From Lumbricus terrestris (lineage: Eukaryota; Annelida; Clitellata; Crassiclitellata; Lumbricidae): a stretch of 64,000 nt of DNA. A program made the translations under genes and the position numbers. The stretch is from the NCBI GenBank assembly GCA_949752735.1, contig OX457038.1, positions 18,954,581 through 19,018,580 of the forward strand. Direction: 5' to 3'. Shown one piece after another: positions 1-14,165 of the stretch. Numbering within the stretch: the first letter of the stretch is position 1; each line of letters begins with the position of its first letter. The notes beneath the pieces are model-generated. The model saw only the letters and a program-made list of their open reading frames with translations. It was not told the origin of the DNA and searched no databases.

Positions 1-60
1 ACGCTAGGCCTATCATGATTACTATTATTATTATCATCATTATTATTGCTATTGTTTTTA

Positions 61-94
<34 letters not shown>

Positions 95-420
95 TGAAAA
101 AGACGAAAGATTAAGCCCGTGTATAGATATATTATCCCTTAGTTGATGCAAAAAATTGTCCGGAGACAGGAAACAAATTGCTTCTGGAACGGTTACGTCT
201 CCTTCAAGTCTGGCATAAAGATGGCTATAGCCTACCACGGAAAGCTAGCGCGTTGAAGCGTTGGATGGTGGGTGATTGAGAGCCGCTAATTATTATATTA
301 TTTTTTTATATTATTATTATTATTATTATTATTATTGTTGTTGTTGTTGTTGTTATTGTTATTATCATCATTGTCATCGTCGTCATCATCATCATCATCA
401 TTGTATAGCGCTAATTTCAA
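1..420. repeat. ATT/TTG/ATC trinucleotide microsatellites
   Basis: Runs of ATT and related triplets occupy 20-95, 285-345 and 345-405. The stretch between them (about 150-285) is unique-looking and may be a fragment of a retrotransposon tail, but I could not identify it. No gene is seen. Confidence 0.6.
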
Positions 421-1308
421 TTAACAAAGTCTCAAGCAAAAGACTAAGCAAATAAATAAGCATGCATCTGTAGTTATAGAATGGCTTGTTCACGACCCTT
501 GAGTGTAGTGTACACTGTACAGAGTACAGTAGTGGTATAAAAGAGCAATTGAACCTGCCTGAATGATCAGCATTGTATGTCAAACGCTCAACTAAAATGA
601 CACAGAATATCCAAGTATAGATTGAAAACATCTATTAGAGTGAATGAGATCAGCTCTCTAACTAAACGAGAGAGTGCCTAAACAAACTGAACAAATGGAA
701 AAGAAATTGAAGTGAATGAAAATGAGCCGAAATAATTATATCTGAGGAGTGAAAACAATTATCTGAGTAAAGGAAACACCTACATAGGTCAGTAAATGAG
801 CAACAGATATCCCTGTGTATGATGAGAACGCGTCGTCGCCTACACACCTACGTTAATGATACCAGTGACGTATTAGGTGAACGTGAACGCGGTGCTTCTG
901 TTATTTCCTCTCATCGTGGCTATTATTATTGCGAAGACATTGCACGTGACTTGTCGCTTCCGGTTGGCCCAGATACGCAGTCATTATGAAACGTGTCTTT
1001 GCCTATCTGTCTCTTCGCTTCTCAGTCATCTGATGAAAATAAGAAGAAGGTAGAGCTATATAAACCTCTGACAAATTGCTTCACTCATCGATGTTGTGGA
1101 TAACGTAGGAAATTCGTCACTTGATCTTGTAAACACTTGGCGATATGTCATGGCAGCAGTTGTCTACGCACGACTATCTCTCTTAAAAAGGACAGGACTA
1201 TCTTTTTAAAAGGCGCTGAACTGACTACTTATTCTTAGCAACATCGGACTATCTCTATGGTTACATATCCATGGCAACGTTGGACAATGTCTAATAAAAT
1301 CTTTGAAT
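421..1308. other. Upstream non-coding stretch, nothing recognised
   Basis: Only short open frames without family resemblance occur. No splice-bounded exon resembling the missing SCYL2 N-terminus was recognised. Confidence 0.4.
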
Positions 1309-1615
1309 GACATCCCATGGCAACGCTGGGCGATCTCTCATGAAAATACAGAGGCGAGTTGCCATGACAACGCTGGGCGATCTCTCATGAAAATGCAGGG
1401 TCGAGTTGCCATGACAACGCTGGTCGATCTCTCATGAAAATGCAGAGGCGAATTGCCATGACAACGCTGGGCGATCTCTCATGAAAATGCAGAGGCGATT
1501 TGCCATGACACCGCTGGGCGATCTCTCATGAAAATGCAGGGGCGAGTTGCCATGGCAACGCTGAATCTCTTCCGAAAATGCAGAGGCGAGTTGCCATGGC
1601 AACGCCGGGCGATCT
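1309..1615. repeat. 47-bp minisatellite, about six copies
   Basis: A unit of about 47 bp containing GCGATCTCTCATGAAAATGC and TTGCCATGACAACGCTGG recurs about six times with few differences; the outer copies diverge. Short open frames on both strands here are by-products of the repeat. Confidence 0.85.
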
Positions 1616-1707
1616 CTGAGCGCAAAGTTGGTCAAGCTCTCGCCAACTGTAGCAGCGGCGCAGAGAGCATAGGCCTAATTCATCACGTGGACGTTTCTGG
1701 AAGCCGC

Positions 1708-1930
1708 ATCCTTCCCCTCCCTCCCCCACCCCACCACCCCACCCACCCCACCCACCCCGGCCGTGCAGCAATCACTCGGCTATTTTCGGCCATAATCATC
1801 CACTGCTGCGGCTATCAGAGCATCCATCTGACGGTATACGTGCTGACTTATTAACCGTAAAAATCGCGACACCATCAGGGGAGAGCCTGGGGTTGGGGTA
1901 TGGAATTGGGGGTGGGGGAGGGAGGGGTGC
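1708..1930. repeat. C-rich run and G-rich run (G-quadruplex-prone)
   Basis: At 1708-1760 the plus strand has repeated CCCC/CCCA runs, and at 1885-1928 it has at least five runs of three or more G with short loops (for example GGGGGTGGGGGAGGGAGGGG). Both could fold into G-quadruplexes, the first on the minus strand and the second on the plus strand. Confidence 0.6.
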
Positions 1931-2102
1931 GAATCGTCGCCAGTGTGCTGCTGCTGCTGTTGTCGGTCTGTGATGGTGGTCGCCATTGCGAAGAGGACGC
2001 GACGTATATTATATATACAGCGGGTCTATAACAATGCCCCGCTGAACAAACACGACCCTATAGAATGCCGCCGCTATTTCGATTTTGTTTACAGTAGGGC
2101 TA

Positions 2103-2161
2103 ATGTACGGAATTACACGGAAATGTACGGAATTATACGGAAATGTACGGAATTATACGGC
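2103..2161. repeat. 20-bp tandem repeat, three copies
   Basis: ATGTACGGAATTATACGGAA is repeated three times head to tail; the first copy has one change. Confidence 0.85.
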
Positions 2162-2169
2162 GAATGCTG

Positions 2170-3559
2170 ATACTGATAGACAGTGCTTCTGGAATAGAAA
2201 GGGAGAAATTACTTACCGTGTATTATAAACGCGCTGAAAAGAGGAGGCATGAAAAAAGACAAGCGCATCGTGATCTTTGAACGACGTACGACTTCGGTGT
2301 CATGGACATGTCACCACGTGTAATCAGTCACTGAAGTAACGTTCTGGGTTTCAAGTAGGCACAGCTTATGTAGCGCATATATTTGTGTGTATATATATGC
2401 CACCTGCCGATCGTTCTAAGAAGTGTTCGCTGTGTCTGTCGTCGTGTGAGCGTGTACTCTCTGGACACTATATATAGGCCCTACAACATGAGAACGCACT
2501 GGTTGATTCGGCTGGTTATCCTGGAACTGAGAGAGCGGTCTAAGTACTTCACTAAACTGATGTCCAAACTGTGTCAACATTTGTCAAGAGCAAACGATTC
2601 ATTAATCATTAGTGACCTAATGACACTCTAATTATCTATAATGACTACGATACAAGACTCCTCTGGTTGATTCCCGCACACGCGTAGAGCCTGAGTTGCA
2701 GGTCGTGTGAATTCAGAAATTACCATAATGAGTTGATTATATTTGAGAAAACGTCCCGAGCTTTCAGGAATTTCCACTGATCACTCTTCTGTGCATTGGT
2801 TTGGCTAAAATGACAAAACCGGGACCTTAGTGACATAAGATGATAGCCTATGTCATTTTGAATTAGACGATTGATATTGCACGATGGCGCGACCGAGTCC
2901 GGAGGCGAAGACGCTGTACATGAGTACAGAAGTTCGATGACAGTTGCTTTAAAAAGTTCGTGGTCTGTCCTCAGATTTCATCATAATGTAGACAGTATTG
3001 TATTCTTAAGATGTCGTAGAGATAAGTTATGATAGGGTCTATATAAATAGTTCATTGTTTCAGATTCTACTCTATACTATGTATATGCTATAGAATATAT
3101 AGATGTAAGACGGACTTCATGAGTTCTAAAAACGCGCTAGATAAATGTTCACACCCATGCCATACCTACATACATACATCAATACATACAGAGTGAAAGG
3201 GTCTCACTTGGGATCCAGCATACCCCGGGTAATGTAGGCTATAGGTTAACTCCTATAGACAGCGGACATTGGCCCTTGCCAACTGGTCGGTGCATAATGC
3301 AGTAGCCTTCGTCTCGTTATAAGGATGGGAATAATTGACAGTCGAACGACTCTCAGCGTCTGACACTTGGACATTTTATTGCTTCACAACAACTGCACCT
3401 CCTCCTTCTCAGTCCCTCGACCCTCGACCCTCGACCGTCGGAGGTGAGAATGGCCAGGTCCCTTCCAACAGTCCGCAAAGGTGTAAGGTGCATCTTGTAT
3501 TCATGCCTATGCATGTGTGTGTGTAATTTTGTCTATGAACAATTGAGCATACGCATGTA
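2170..3559. other. Non-coding stretch, nothing recognised
   Basis: No open frame with family resemblance, no RNA gene and no element ends were seen. A small CATA-rich run lies near 3165-3190. Confidence 0.4.
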
Positions 3560-3869
3560 CAGGGTGGTCCAGTAGGAATGCAACAACTTTGACGCCTTAT
3601 AACTTGAACAATTTTTATCTGAGCGTCTTGTCCAATATATCAGATTGAACATAATTATCCATTTTATCATTCTGCTAAATATCAATACGTACAGAGTGAA
3701 CGATATTAATAGCATTATCTCGAAACGTCGTATATGTATCTCTTAGATATTTTGCAGAATGATAAAATGGATAATTATGTTCAATCTGATATATTGGACA
3801 AGACGCTCAGATAAAAATTGTTCAAGTTATAAGGCGTCAAAGTTGTTGCATTCCTATTGGCCCACCCTG
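3560..3869. mobile_element. 310-bp palindromic (foldback) MITE with CAGGGTGG ends
   Basis: The left arm begins CAGGGTGGTCCAGTAGGAAT and the right arm ends ATTCCTATTGGCCCACCCTG, its near-perfect reverse complement. The arms pair for roughly 130-140 bp each, up to the GATAAAATGGATAATTATG segment, leaving a central spacer of only tens of bases. CAGGGTGG ends next to a TA dinucleotide on the left suggest a mariner/Tc1-type non-autonomous element; the TA on the right is not preserved. It encodes nothing. Confidence 0.82.
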
Positions 3870-5229
3870 TCTGTGTGTGTGTGTATGTATGTAATCTTGT
3901 CTATGAGTGTGCAGGCGATGCGAAGATAAAGTACGTCTCTTCAGTGGACCTTCATCATTGACTTACATAAGTTGAGCGACAACGGCTGTCGCGTCTCAAC
4001 CAAAGTTGACAGATGACATCATATTCAGAGTTGTTCGTTTTGCTGCATTGTGATCTGAATTTGAACAGTCAAGTGAGATCCGCATATATCATACAGCTGC
4101 ACTCACTGTCTGATATCCTATATATTATAGGTCTGATATGCAGCAGAGACATTCGTCAGTATCTGGCATCAGTTGACTGCAAAGCATTTCTGTCTTGAAC
4201 GGTGCAGCACAACTTCCAGAGCTTGACCGTCAATCACAATTATTATTCAGGTATATTACTCGGTTGCAGATGGAGAGTATGCCGCATACACTATACATGT
4301 ATGCCAGAGTATATAATGTATACGCCTGGTGCTCAACAGTGTCACAGTGGAAGTCAGCCATAGCTATTTATTTCTGGTCAATCGATTGAGAATGATGAAC
4401 CGTCGGTGTGTGATGATGCAGTGGAAGGAGATCTGCAGACGTGTAAACGGGGTCAAAATTAACGGGGGGGAGCAATACCGGTACGTCTCAGTGTGGTGCA
4501 GATATTGTGAACCAGTGCAGGGGAAGCGGGATCACGTTCCATTCCGAAAGCACATTGTTCATATAGCGCATGCAGTGATCTCTCCATTGATATGACAGCG
4601 AAGCAGATTACACAAGTTAACTAAAGGTTAAGCGGTGTTTTGATTGAAGAAGGAGCAGATGAAATCAAAAAGATAGATATGGCTATCAATTATATATAAA
4701 CACATCATGCAGCTTATGACCATCATGTAGAATTTCAGATTGTAGGCAGCAGCTGATATATTTCAAGGCAAAGCTTGAAAACTGAGTAATTTGCATTTGT
4801 GAGATGTGAGTTGATGCAATTTTGTCTGATGTTGATATGTCAAGTTATAATTCATGTCATGTCATGCTTTCCTATGTCACGAAATATGTTCTGCTATGAA
4901 GGCATAGCACGATTCGAAGCCACTGGATATTAAAAGATGCCTGTACTGTTAACCGAACCAACCTGGACTGTATACTGTATAGGCCTATACGCTAGGTCTA
5001 TGAAGACGTATACGTTACTGAATTAGGATGTATAGGCTACGTGTAGAGTCGACTCATTTGCTGCGTACAGTTAATGCGACTTGTTAGGCCGTAATGTAGT
5101 ACTTTGTAACTGACGTATCTGTTGAAATGATACTTAACATCATATTTATTATAAGCCAGCGCAGTTAGACTCTCAGAGTAGATAATCTCTTGAAGAGGCG
5201 CTACATAATTATTCTCGGAATGTATGAAT
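3870..5229. other. Non-coding stretch, nothing recognised
   Basis: A short TG run at about 3870-3890, then sequence without recognisable genes. The last part (about 5178-5225) resembles a dispersed motif, CTTGAAGAGGCGCTA, also seen near 33970 and 34050 and, reversed, near 8690. Confidence 0.4.
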
Positions 5230-6544
<1,315 letters not shown>

Positions 6545-8654
6545 ATTTTAAATTTAAATTAAAGGTAAATTTAAGCAAGATTTAATGGCTGCAAGGTCAT
6601 CGAAGACAATGCAGATAAAGAAGGTAGCATGAGAATGTAACAAGCAAAGCAATTAGGGTAAAGTAAAACAATTGAAATAATAGCAATTAAAAGTAAATGT
6701 AAAGGTAATTACGTGCCTCTGTTGGCAATAGTCTTCAGCTTCTGAGCCGTGGTTTTACGTTTGGTGAATCATATTCAGATGAAGTGCTAGCAGGTGAGTA
6801 GGTTATATTGGGTGCGTCGCCTAAAAGCATTAGGCTGTCAGCTATAGGCAGTAGACTATGTATGCCGTGGTCAAATAGCTTAACGGCACACTCACTGAGG
6901 TCATTGAGTTGAAGTCGGCTACATTGGTATCCATTGCCTTGGCCACCGTTGTAATTTCAACTACAATAGTATAGCATTTATAATATTATATTGCCGCTCA
7001 AATGTCAGAGCAATTCAGAGGTATAAACCTAACATTATAAACAAATCGCCTGGCGTTGTTCGTTTCAGGATGAGTGCTTGCATCTCCAAGTTTGGTCTGC
7101 GTTAATTCGTTTTCCAATCAGTTAATTGTTTCTGCTAATACGTGCTTTATTACGCCCGAAGACAGAGCGAAGCAAGGCAAAAGGCGCAAAATGCATGCGC
7201 AATGCAGTACAAACATAAAGTCAAATGCAGAAAGTACGAAAATGTTCGTCATTTATGCAACTTGATTCAAGATGTCGGCTAGTTTGGAAAAGAAGATGCT
7301 GACCAGCGCGGCAATATAAAAACTATTATGATGAAGAAAATTAGATGTCGGATGAACTCGTGGCGGGTAGAGCTTCAGATGACGTTTGTTAGTGATGATC
7401 AGGCTTAGGCTATAACTCTAATCTGTCAAGACCGATGATGGTGAAGTTTTTAACTGATTCCATTTTAATAAAACCAAATTATAACTTTCTATTATAAGCA
7501 TGCAGACTGCAGAGTTCCAACATGCGTCCCAGTTCATCTTCCTGTTTCGCCGTAGGCTATATTTAACTACTTGCCAGTATCGCCTCGTAATGAAATACTG
7601 GCGAGCAGAAACATTCCTGTAAGATATAATATTATGAACCAACTGGTCCAACTCGTTAAGATTTTTTGACACGTGCATAGGTAGCCTACAGATAATTATA
7701 GACCCAGTACAGAAAAGAACCAAAGTTTCACCGATTCTGTATTAAAATCACGCCACTTACCATAGCATATAATTATATGCAGGTGTATACTTTATTAATT
7801 GAGTTGCCAACTGCAATGCAATGAGACTTGAAAGGATTGAACTACCAAGAGACAAATCATTAGAAATAGACACGACGTCTAAAACCAAAAACTGCAATTC
7901 ATCGTTAATTGCTCAGGAACTCATCACAAATTGAAAGAAGTTACGGTTGCAATGAAATGCAATTCATGCATAGTTATATAAGTCTATTATTATTATAATA
8001 TTATTATATAATATATATTCAAGATTATATACGTATCGGCTGCATGCTGTATTTGATTAAATGTAATGGGACGACAGGAGACACATCCTATATAGTCTAT
8101 TATGAAGACTGTGTTCGTCATCTGCCTGGTCGTTTGGGTCAGGATCTGAGGCGGGTTCAAGTGAATTGGCATTCAACCAGGAAGAAGCAGTCTTCATCTT
8201 TACGAAGTCCAACTGTCCAATTCAACGCCAGGTGGAGACCAAAGAGGCACGATGGCTGCTATGCCCAGTTTCAACTATATAGTCACAGAGCTGTACTTGG
8301 AAATATTACATGAGAGTGGTGTAAGTACGAGGACCATCTGATGATTCAACATCAGCACGCACAGTTCTGCACACGTTGTTGGTACTACGGCTGATGTTGG
8401 GAACATGTACCTGTATGGATCTAACGTATTAAAGTGAACAGTCTGTAAATTAATGTAGGAATTGAGCAACTCGACAAGCGGAATGTTGCTTCCGTTTTTG
8501 TTCACCATATGATCCGACCATAATAAGTTAATAACCAATGCGTTATTGGGCTTCTTAGTAATGCACAGCTGCGCACTTAGTAACTCTGAGTGCCAACAAT
8601 AAATGTGCTATCGGTTACCAGATTTAATCACATTCGTTTGGATCATTTTCGAAT
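6545..8654. other. Non-coding stretch, nothing recognised
   Basis: AT-rich, purine-biased sequence (about 6340-6720) followed by unique-looking DNA. The open frame at 8044-8313 has no recognisable family. An AT-only run lies at 7988-8022. Confidence 0.4.
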
Positions 8655-8830
8655 CGATTAGATTTCATTCATTCATTCATTTCAAACACTTATATAGCGC
8701 TTCTTCAAGAGTATCTACTCAGAAGCGCTCCCGACCCAACCACGGTTAAAAAGAATAGTTTTAAGAGCAGAGTAGAACGTAGTCTCAAAGGCTCTAGGCA
8801 CAAGACGTAGTTCCACAGGAAGCCCATTCC
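8655..8830. repeat. Dispersed repeat fragment (TATATAGCGC / AGCGCTCCCGACCC family)
   Basis: CATT repeats lead into TATATAGCGCTTCTTCAAGA and AGAAGCGCTCCCGACCCAAC. Related sequence occurs at 63225-63300 (AGAAGTGCTCCCGACCCAGC) and, in the other orientation, at 33935-34000 and 5178-5215. It is probably the tail of an interspersed element; the family was not identified. Confidence 0.55.
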
Positions 8831-9274
8831 AGGTTGTAGGGCCAACGACAGAAAAGGCACGGTGATTTGGTTTAATTTGACAATTGGTTTGATTTATGGG
8901 ACCAGATCAGATGCTGACTTTCTATGTGTTGCAAGATCTCGTTGTGGGCCGCATATACACGGATGGCTGTACCGTATTATAGTCTATAAGCTGTAACATT
9001 CATGCAATCGTTCACTGTCATGATTCAACTGGTTATACATAGAAGGCAGTGGAAGACATATGTCGTCTGAATGTCTCCTGTTTCAATCACTGTTTGATTA
9101 ATGAGATATTTTTATCCCATTTGATCCTTGGCTCAGATACAGTCAGACGCAGTCAACTCCTTCCGATATGAAAAGTCTCTGCAGTGTGGATGAGATATGT
9201 TATTGGGTTACAGCGTCATAGAACCGTTGCTTTGATGTGAGATGATGAAAAAGGCGGCTGGGCACAGCGTTAAG

Positions 9275-9740
9275 GGAGTGAGTGAGTAAGTGATTGAGGA
9301 AAAGGGCGAGTGAGGGATTTAGTGATTGATAGCTTCATTGATTGATTGAGTGAGCTAGTGAGCGAATGGAATAAGTGAGCGACTATACAGTGAATAAATA
9401 AATGAATGACTGAATGGACGAATAAGAGAGTGAGTGAGTGAGTGAGTATACAGCGAATGGAATGAGCGAGCGAATGAAGTGAATGAATAATTGAGTGACT
9501 GAGTATATGTTTGCGAGTTAGTGAATGATTTAACTGATTGAGTGAGTGACTGAATGAGTGAGTGAAGGAGTGGGGTGAGTGAGCAAATGGAATGAGTGAG
9601 AAAGAGAGCGAATGAAACGAGTGAGTAAATGAAGTGAATGTGAATGAGGTGAGTGCGTGAATGTTTGATTAATTGATTGATTGATTGATTAATTGAGTGA
9701 TTGATTGATTGATTGATTGAGTGATTGATTGAGTGAATAA
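9275..9740. repeat. Degenerate GAGT/GATT tetranucleotide repeat
   Basis: About 460 bp of TGAG, TGAA and TGAT tetranucleotides, purest at 9425-9450 and 9660-9735. The open frame on the minus strand (SINHSINQSINH pattern) is an artefact. Confidence 0.9.
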
Positions 9741-10299
9741 GATATTTTGTCAAGAGGCATGAGGCTACAGGTGGACGTCAGAAGACAGAAATATACATAA
9801 GCAAACACACACTGACTGCGGCTGACATGCTAGCAACGATGATGTCATCCGATTCGAGATGGCCTTTCCGACAAAAGCAGCCATTAATAGAGAGAGAGAC
9901 AGGAACGGACAAGCAAACAGTCAGGCAGACAAAGAGGACCAATGAGACAGATGATACAGAAATGGATGCGCAAACACGATGCGAAAACAAAAGATGCACT
10001 CGGGCATTTGAGCCAAGCGATAGAAAAGGGTCTTTTATGTCTCAGTATATAATAAATGACCTGTAGCAAAAGTCTCTGGCCGACTTGTTCAGATAAAACT
10101 CTAATGATTAATTAAGATTAATTATCCGATTGACATCGCAATCCACAACATTTAATTTGAAACAACTGCTCAATCACTTGGAATTAATGCTATGGGTTAC
10201 ATGGTTCGCCTAAACCAAATTCTTACGTTTTAATTTCGAAAATTGCCGTGTAACTAACAAACTTATAAACGAGTCAAGAACTTCGTTTTTCCATAATCA
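9741..10299. other. Non-coding stretch before L2 element
   Basis: No recognisable gene. The sequence before the L2 reading frame is not obviously part of the element. Confidence 0.4.
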
Positions 10300-12232
10300 A
10301 TTAGAAAGCGCTGATAATCCTCGTGATCGATGGCGCATCTCGCAACGTCTTCTGCACTCGAAGGATACTTCCGACTGCCAACGATCAGACTCTGAGTATC
10401 AGATTCTGTGCTCTAGCTTTGCTGCATTTTTTGTTAATAAGATTAACAATTTAAAATGTAAAATTGCTAGATGTACTACTAAATTATTGTGGAATGACCT
10501 GCTGCTTGACCCTGATTTCTCTGGATCTAGCTTCTCTGACTTGCCTTCTGTCACCTACTTTGAAGTCTACAATCTTCTCAAAAACATGGCTCCTAAATCT
10601 TCCCAAATGGATTTCATACCAACATCACTTATACTTTCCTGCTCTGATGTTTTCTCCCACCTTATTGCGCGCTTGGCCAACCTGTCTTTTGCTGAAGGGC
10701 GTTATCCGTCATGCTTCAAATCTGCTCTAGTCACACCCTTGCTTAAAAAACCTAGCCTAGACTCCAGCAACCTTTCAAACTTCAGACCTATCTCCAACCT
10801 TAATAACATTTCTAAGATCTTGGAACGTCTCTTTCTCACTCGCATTAAGAAACACATCACTTACTGTCCTAACTTTAGTCCTTATCAATCAGCTTACCGC
10901 GAAGGCTTTTCCACTGAGACTGCCCTCGTCTCTACACTTGATAACATATTCTCGTCTATTGACAATGGGAAAGCCTGCCTCTCAGTATGTCTTGACCTCA
11001 GTGCAGCATTTGACACTGTTGACCATCAGTTACTCCTTTCAAGACTTGCCAATAGCTTCGGTGTCTCTGGGACAGCCCTAAACTGGTTAGCTTCTTACCT
11101 GCATGTATACGTTACCGCAATCAGCAGGTCGGCATTGGGACCGCTCGGTCTGAGCCTACTGTTTGCACTGCTGGAGTTCCACAGGGATCTGTCCTTGGCC
11201 CCTTACTATTTACTGTCTTTACTTCCCCAATCAGTCGCATTGCTAATCACTTTGGAATCCAATTACAACAGTATGCGGATGATACCCTGCTCCATATTTC
11301 TTTATCACACACTGATCAGTCTGCCAAACTTAAACTTGAAGATTGCCTTTCATCTATGTATTCCTGGTTTTGTTTCAATGGTTTGGCCATAAACCCTGAC
11401 AAGTCTGAGGCAATTTTGTTTGGGTCACGCCAGCGCCTGCGCTCTTTTCCTCCACTTTCTAATATCGACCTTGCCGGCACTGCTGTTCATCTGTCAGATA
11501 CTGTCAAAACACTTGGAGTAACCCTAGACAATAAGCTCACATTTCGACCTCACATAACTAGCATTTGTAAATATTGTTTCTATCACATTCGGGCAATACG
11601 TCACATCAGGTCGGCCCTGACTATGGATATGTCTCAAACCATTGCCTGTTCTCTTGTCTCCTCTCGCCTTGATTATGCTAACGCCGTTTTTGTCGGTCTC
11701 TCAGTCACTGAGCTCAGAAGGCTACAACACATCCAAAACTCCTTAGCGCGTGTTGTGCTGCGCGTCCCAATACAAACTAGTTCATCAGTCCTACTCCATC
11801 AATTGCATTGGCTTCCTGTTCAGTACAGGATAAAATTCAAATTGGCATGTCTGACCTACAAATCTCTCAGCACCAACGCACCTTCCTACCTTCAGTCACT
11901 ACTAACTCCTTACATTCCTCCTCGTTGCTTGCGTTCATCGGGCACAAGTCTTTTATCTGAACCTCGATGCAAAACAGTTATGGGCTTGCGTGCATTCCAT
12001 GCCTCTGCACCCAGGGAATGGAATCGGCTTCCGCTCTCTCTTCGGAACTCAATTTCACTTCCTTCCTTCAAAAAGCGGCTAAAACTTACTATTTCTCATT
12101 GGCTTTCAAGCATATGGATCTTTAATTGCATCTTCCTCTGGCGGCTGACTATCCGCGCCTCAGATTCACATTTCGGTGTGACATTGCGCGCGTTACAAAT
12201 TTATTTAATTATAATAATAATAATAATAATGA
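10300..12232 (+). mobile_element. L2/CR1-type non-LTR retrotransposon, 5'-truncated, frameshifted
   Basis: This is the reverse-transcriptase half of a LINE. The first frame (coding from about 10300, through 10487-11100) carries the fingers and palm motifs NFRPISNLNNISKILE, YQSAYREGFSTETAL and LDLSAAFDTVDHQLL. A single frameshift near 11100-11150 moves the frame, after which GVPQGSVLGPLLFTVF, the catalytic YADD (11272-11283) and NPDKSEAILFGS follow. The C-terminal part runs to about 12200 with LHWLPVQYRIKFKL and PREWNRLPLSLR. The element ends in an ATA-repeat tail (about 12208-12231), as L2-type elements often do. No endonuclease domain is seen, so the copy is 5'-truncated and inactive. Two other copies of the same family lie at 19150-20045 and 23284-23355. 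Confidence 0.9.
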
Positions 12233-12359
12233 GTTTTCAATCCGCATTTGCTGTTAATATAAATATAAATGTTTGATTCAATGTCATTTGCCCTTCTGTT
12301 GTCTTACTTTGTCTATTTTGGCCTCAAATATTAAACCGATTGTTTGAATGTGTTCTCAG

Positions 12360-12520
12360 CCGGCCTCTGTCTTCATATTCGAAAAGAAGATAGCGGATAA
12401 GATCCACAAACCCAGACGGAGAGACATTGTCTCCGAAATTCTTCGCAAGGATGTCCGACTCTTGTCTCGACTCAAACATCCTAAAATTCTACGCGTCATA
12501 CATCCCATTGAAGAATGCTA
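12360..12520 (+). CDS. SCYL2: SCYL2-like exon 1 in window: kinase N-lobe
   Basis: The exon follows TGTTCTCAG and precedes the donor GTAAGT. It reads in phase 0 and ends in phase 2 (161 bp). The product includes VFIFEKKIADKIHKPRRRD and LLSRLKHPKILRVIHPIEE, matching the beta-3 to alpha-C and beta-4 part of SCYL2, where other members read VFVFDKK and LTRLRHPRLLTVQHPLEE. The lysine of a normal VAIK motif is not in its usual place, as expected for this pseudokinase group. The preceding glycine-loop exon should lie upstream but was not recognised. A downstream ATG at 12450 could open a chance frame; the spliced reading is preferred because it fits the family on both sides. Confidence 0.87.
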
Positions 12521-13733
12521 GTAAGTTACGCTTTATCTGGCTCAATGACAGCTACTTGCAATTTAATACTAAACGTGCCATAGTAGAAATATATCATATC
12601 AAATTATATTATCATGCAACATATTATATTAACTGAAGCATCGTATTAATGAGTTGCATTCTAACTCTTGTCGGGCCTCGAGTTCCAATTCTTCAGATTG
12701 ACAACTTATTACTAGGGAACATGGAACTCCGCTATTAGTCCAACGATATACATTTATACATGTCGGACTGGCGCGTGCTCTCTTCAGTCGAAATAACCAT
12801 CAAAGCGAAACGTCTCTAACGAGTGCGAGTTGATAAATAATTAAAAGATAGCCGTATACTTCATCGTACCTCACCCTTTCCTGTTCCTTCTGGTTTGCTG
12901 CATTCGGTACTTCCGACTTTGAGAAAATTAATCCAACGCAGGAGTCTTTTTAATTCATCTGAATTTTTATTTGATAAAAATACAGTTATTAATGTCCTTG
13001 GCGATGTGGCATTCACACTAATATTCCATGTATACATAGGCCTACATGTATTATAGACCCGTACTAATTCTGGATATTCTATTAGGCCGACTGCGAAAAT
13101 CTCGTAATCATGATCTTCAAACTTCTGAAGCGCTACTCAAAGGCCAAGCGCATGGTGCCAGCTTATTCACGAGTGTTTAAGTAAAACCGCCTCATTCGAA
13201 AACAACCAAATACATGTAACAATAGGCTATACATATAATTATACACAATGATTTTTAGGATAATGCTATAATAAGTTAAAAAAAATTACATGGACCCATA
13301 CGACATGCTTTAATTAACAATTAATCGGGAGATTTCGGTAGTCACCAAAATTTGACGTAAAAAGATTTTTTCCCTTCGTCGCTGCAATTAAAAAACAATC
13401 AAGTCATTGGATTTAGCCTAGGATCTATAAGCCGTAGAAATGTGAGGTTCAAGTGAAAATGCATAGATTAGCCTACTTATGACTAACGTTAAAATGGAAA
13501 ATCAATGCGCATCGCTCTGGAAAATTGACTGGTACAGTCCAGTATCCAATAGGATCTATGGTTTAGTTCCATGTAGGCTACATGTAAATGAAGATGATAA
13601 GTGTAGCCATGCATGCGAATTAATTAATTAGCGTTTCATTACGAATTTACGATCATGTAAATGTGTTAGAACAGCTTGTAAATGAACGTGTAATTTGCGC
13701 TTACAATGGCGTCTGATGTCGTTTTATTATCAG
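12521..13733. other. Intron 1, no other feature recognised
   Basis: Begins GTAAGT and ends in a pyrimidine-rich stretch with TTATCAG. No element or RNA gene was identified. Confidence 0.6.
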
Positions 13734-13833
13734 TGACAGCCTCTCGTTCGCTGTTGAACCGGTTCTCGCCAGTTTGGCGAATCTCCTTGGAAACCACGAG
13801 AGACTGCCGAACACCATTCCGCCAGAGATCAAA
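13734..13833 (+). CDS. SCYL2: SCYL2-like exon 2 in window: N-lobe/hinge
   Basis: The exon is 100 bp, after TTTATTATCAG and before GTAATT. The last two bases of exon 1 plus its first base make a Tyr codon, then it reads DSLSFAVEPVLASLANLLGN and HERLPNTIPPEIK. This is the SCYL2 hinge segment, where human SCYL2 has CTEPVFASLANVLGNWENLP. It ends in phase 0. The opposite-strand open frames over the same bases are shadows. Conservation of the VLASLANLLGN block makes this exon unambiguous. Confidence 0.9.
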
Positions 13834-14165
13834 GTAATTACATTCAAATGACAATCATTACTTGTAATTACTTGTGGCTTATAGGACAAAACGAAGAAAG
13901 GCATCTTGAAATTCTTAGCTTTTTTGCCGACCAATGTAGCCAGCAGTCCTAGAAACAGATCCTAGTTGCATTAGGCAGGTCTGTGTAGTCACGACATTAG
14001 CAAATTTGCGGGAGATAAGTATTAAGTATAAGCTGTATAGTGTATAATCTGTAAAGGCTGGCGGCATTCCAGCATTCTAAAGAGCGCAATCAAAGGTGAT
14101 TATATATATGTTGTAGCCATGGTAACATGGCTACTAGCTGTTGGCAACATAATATATTATTATGA

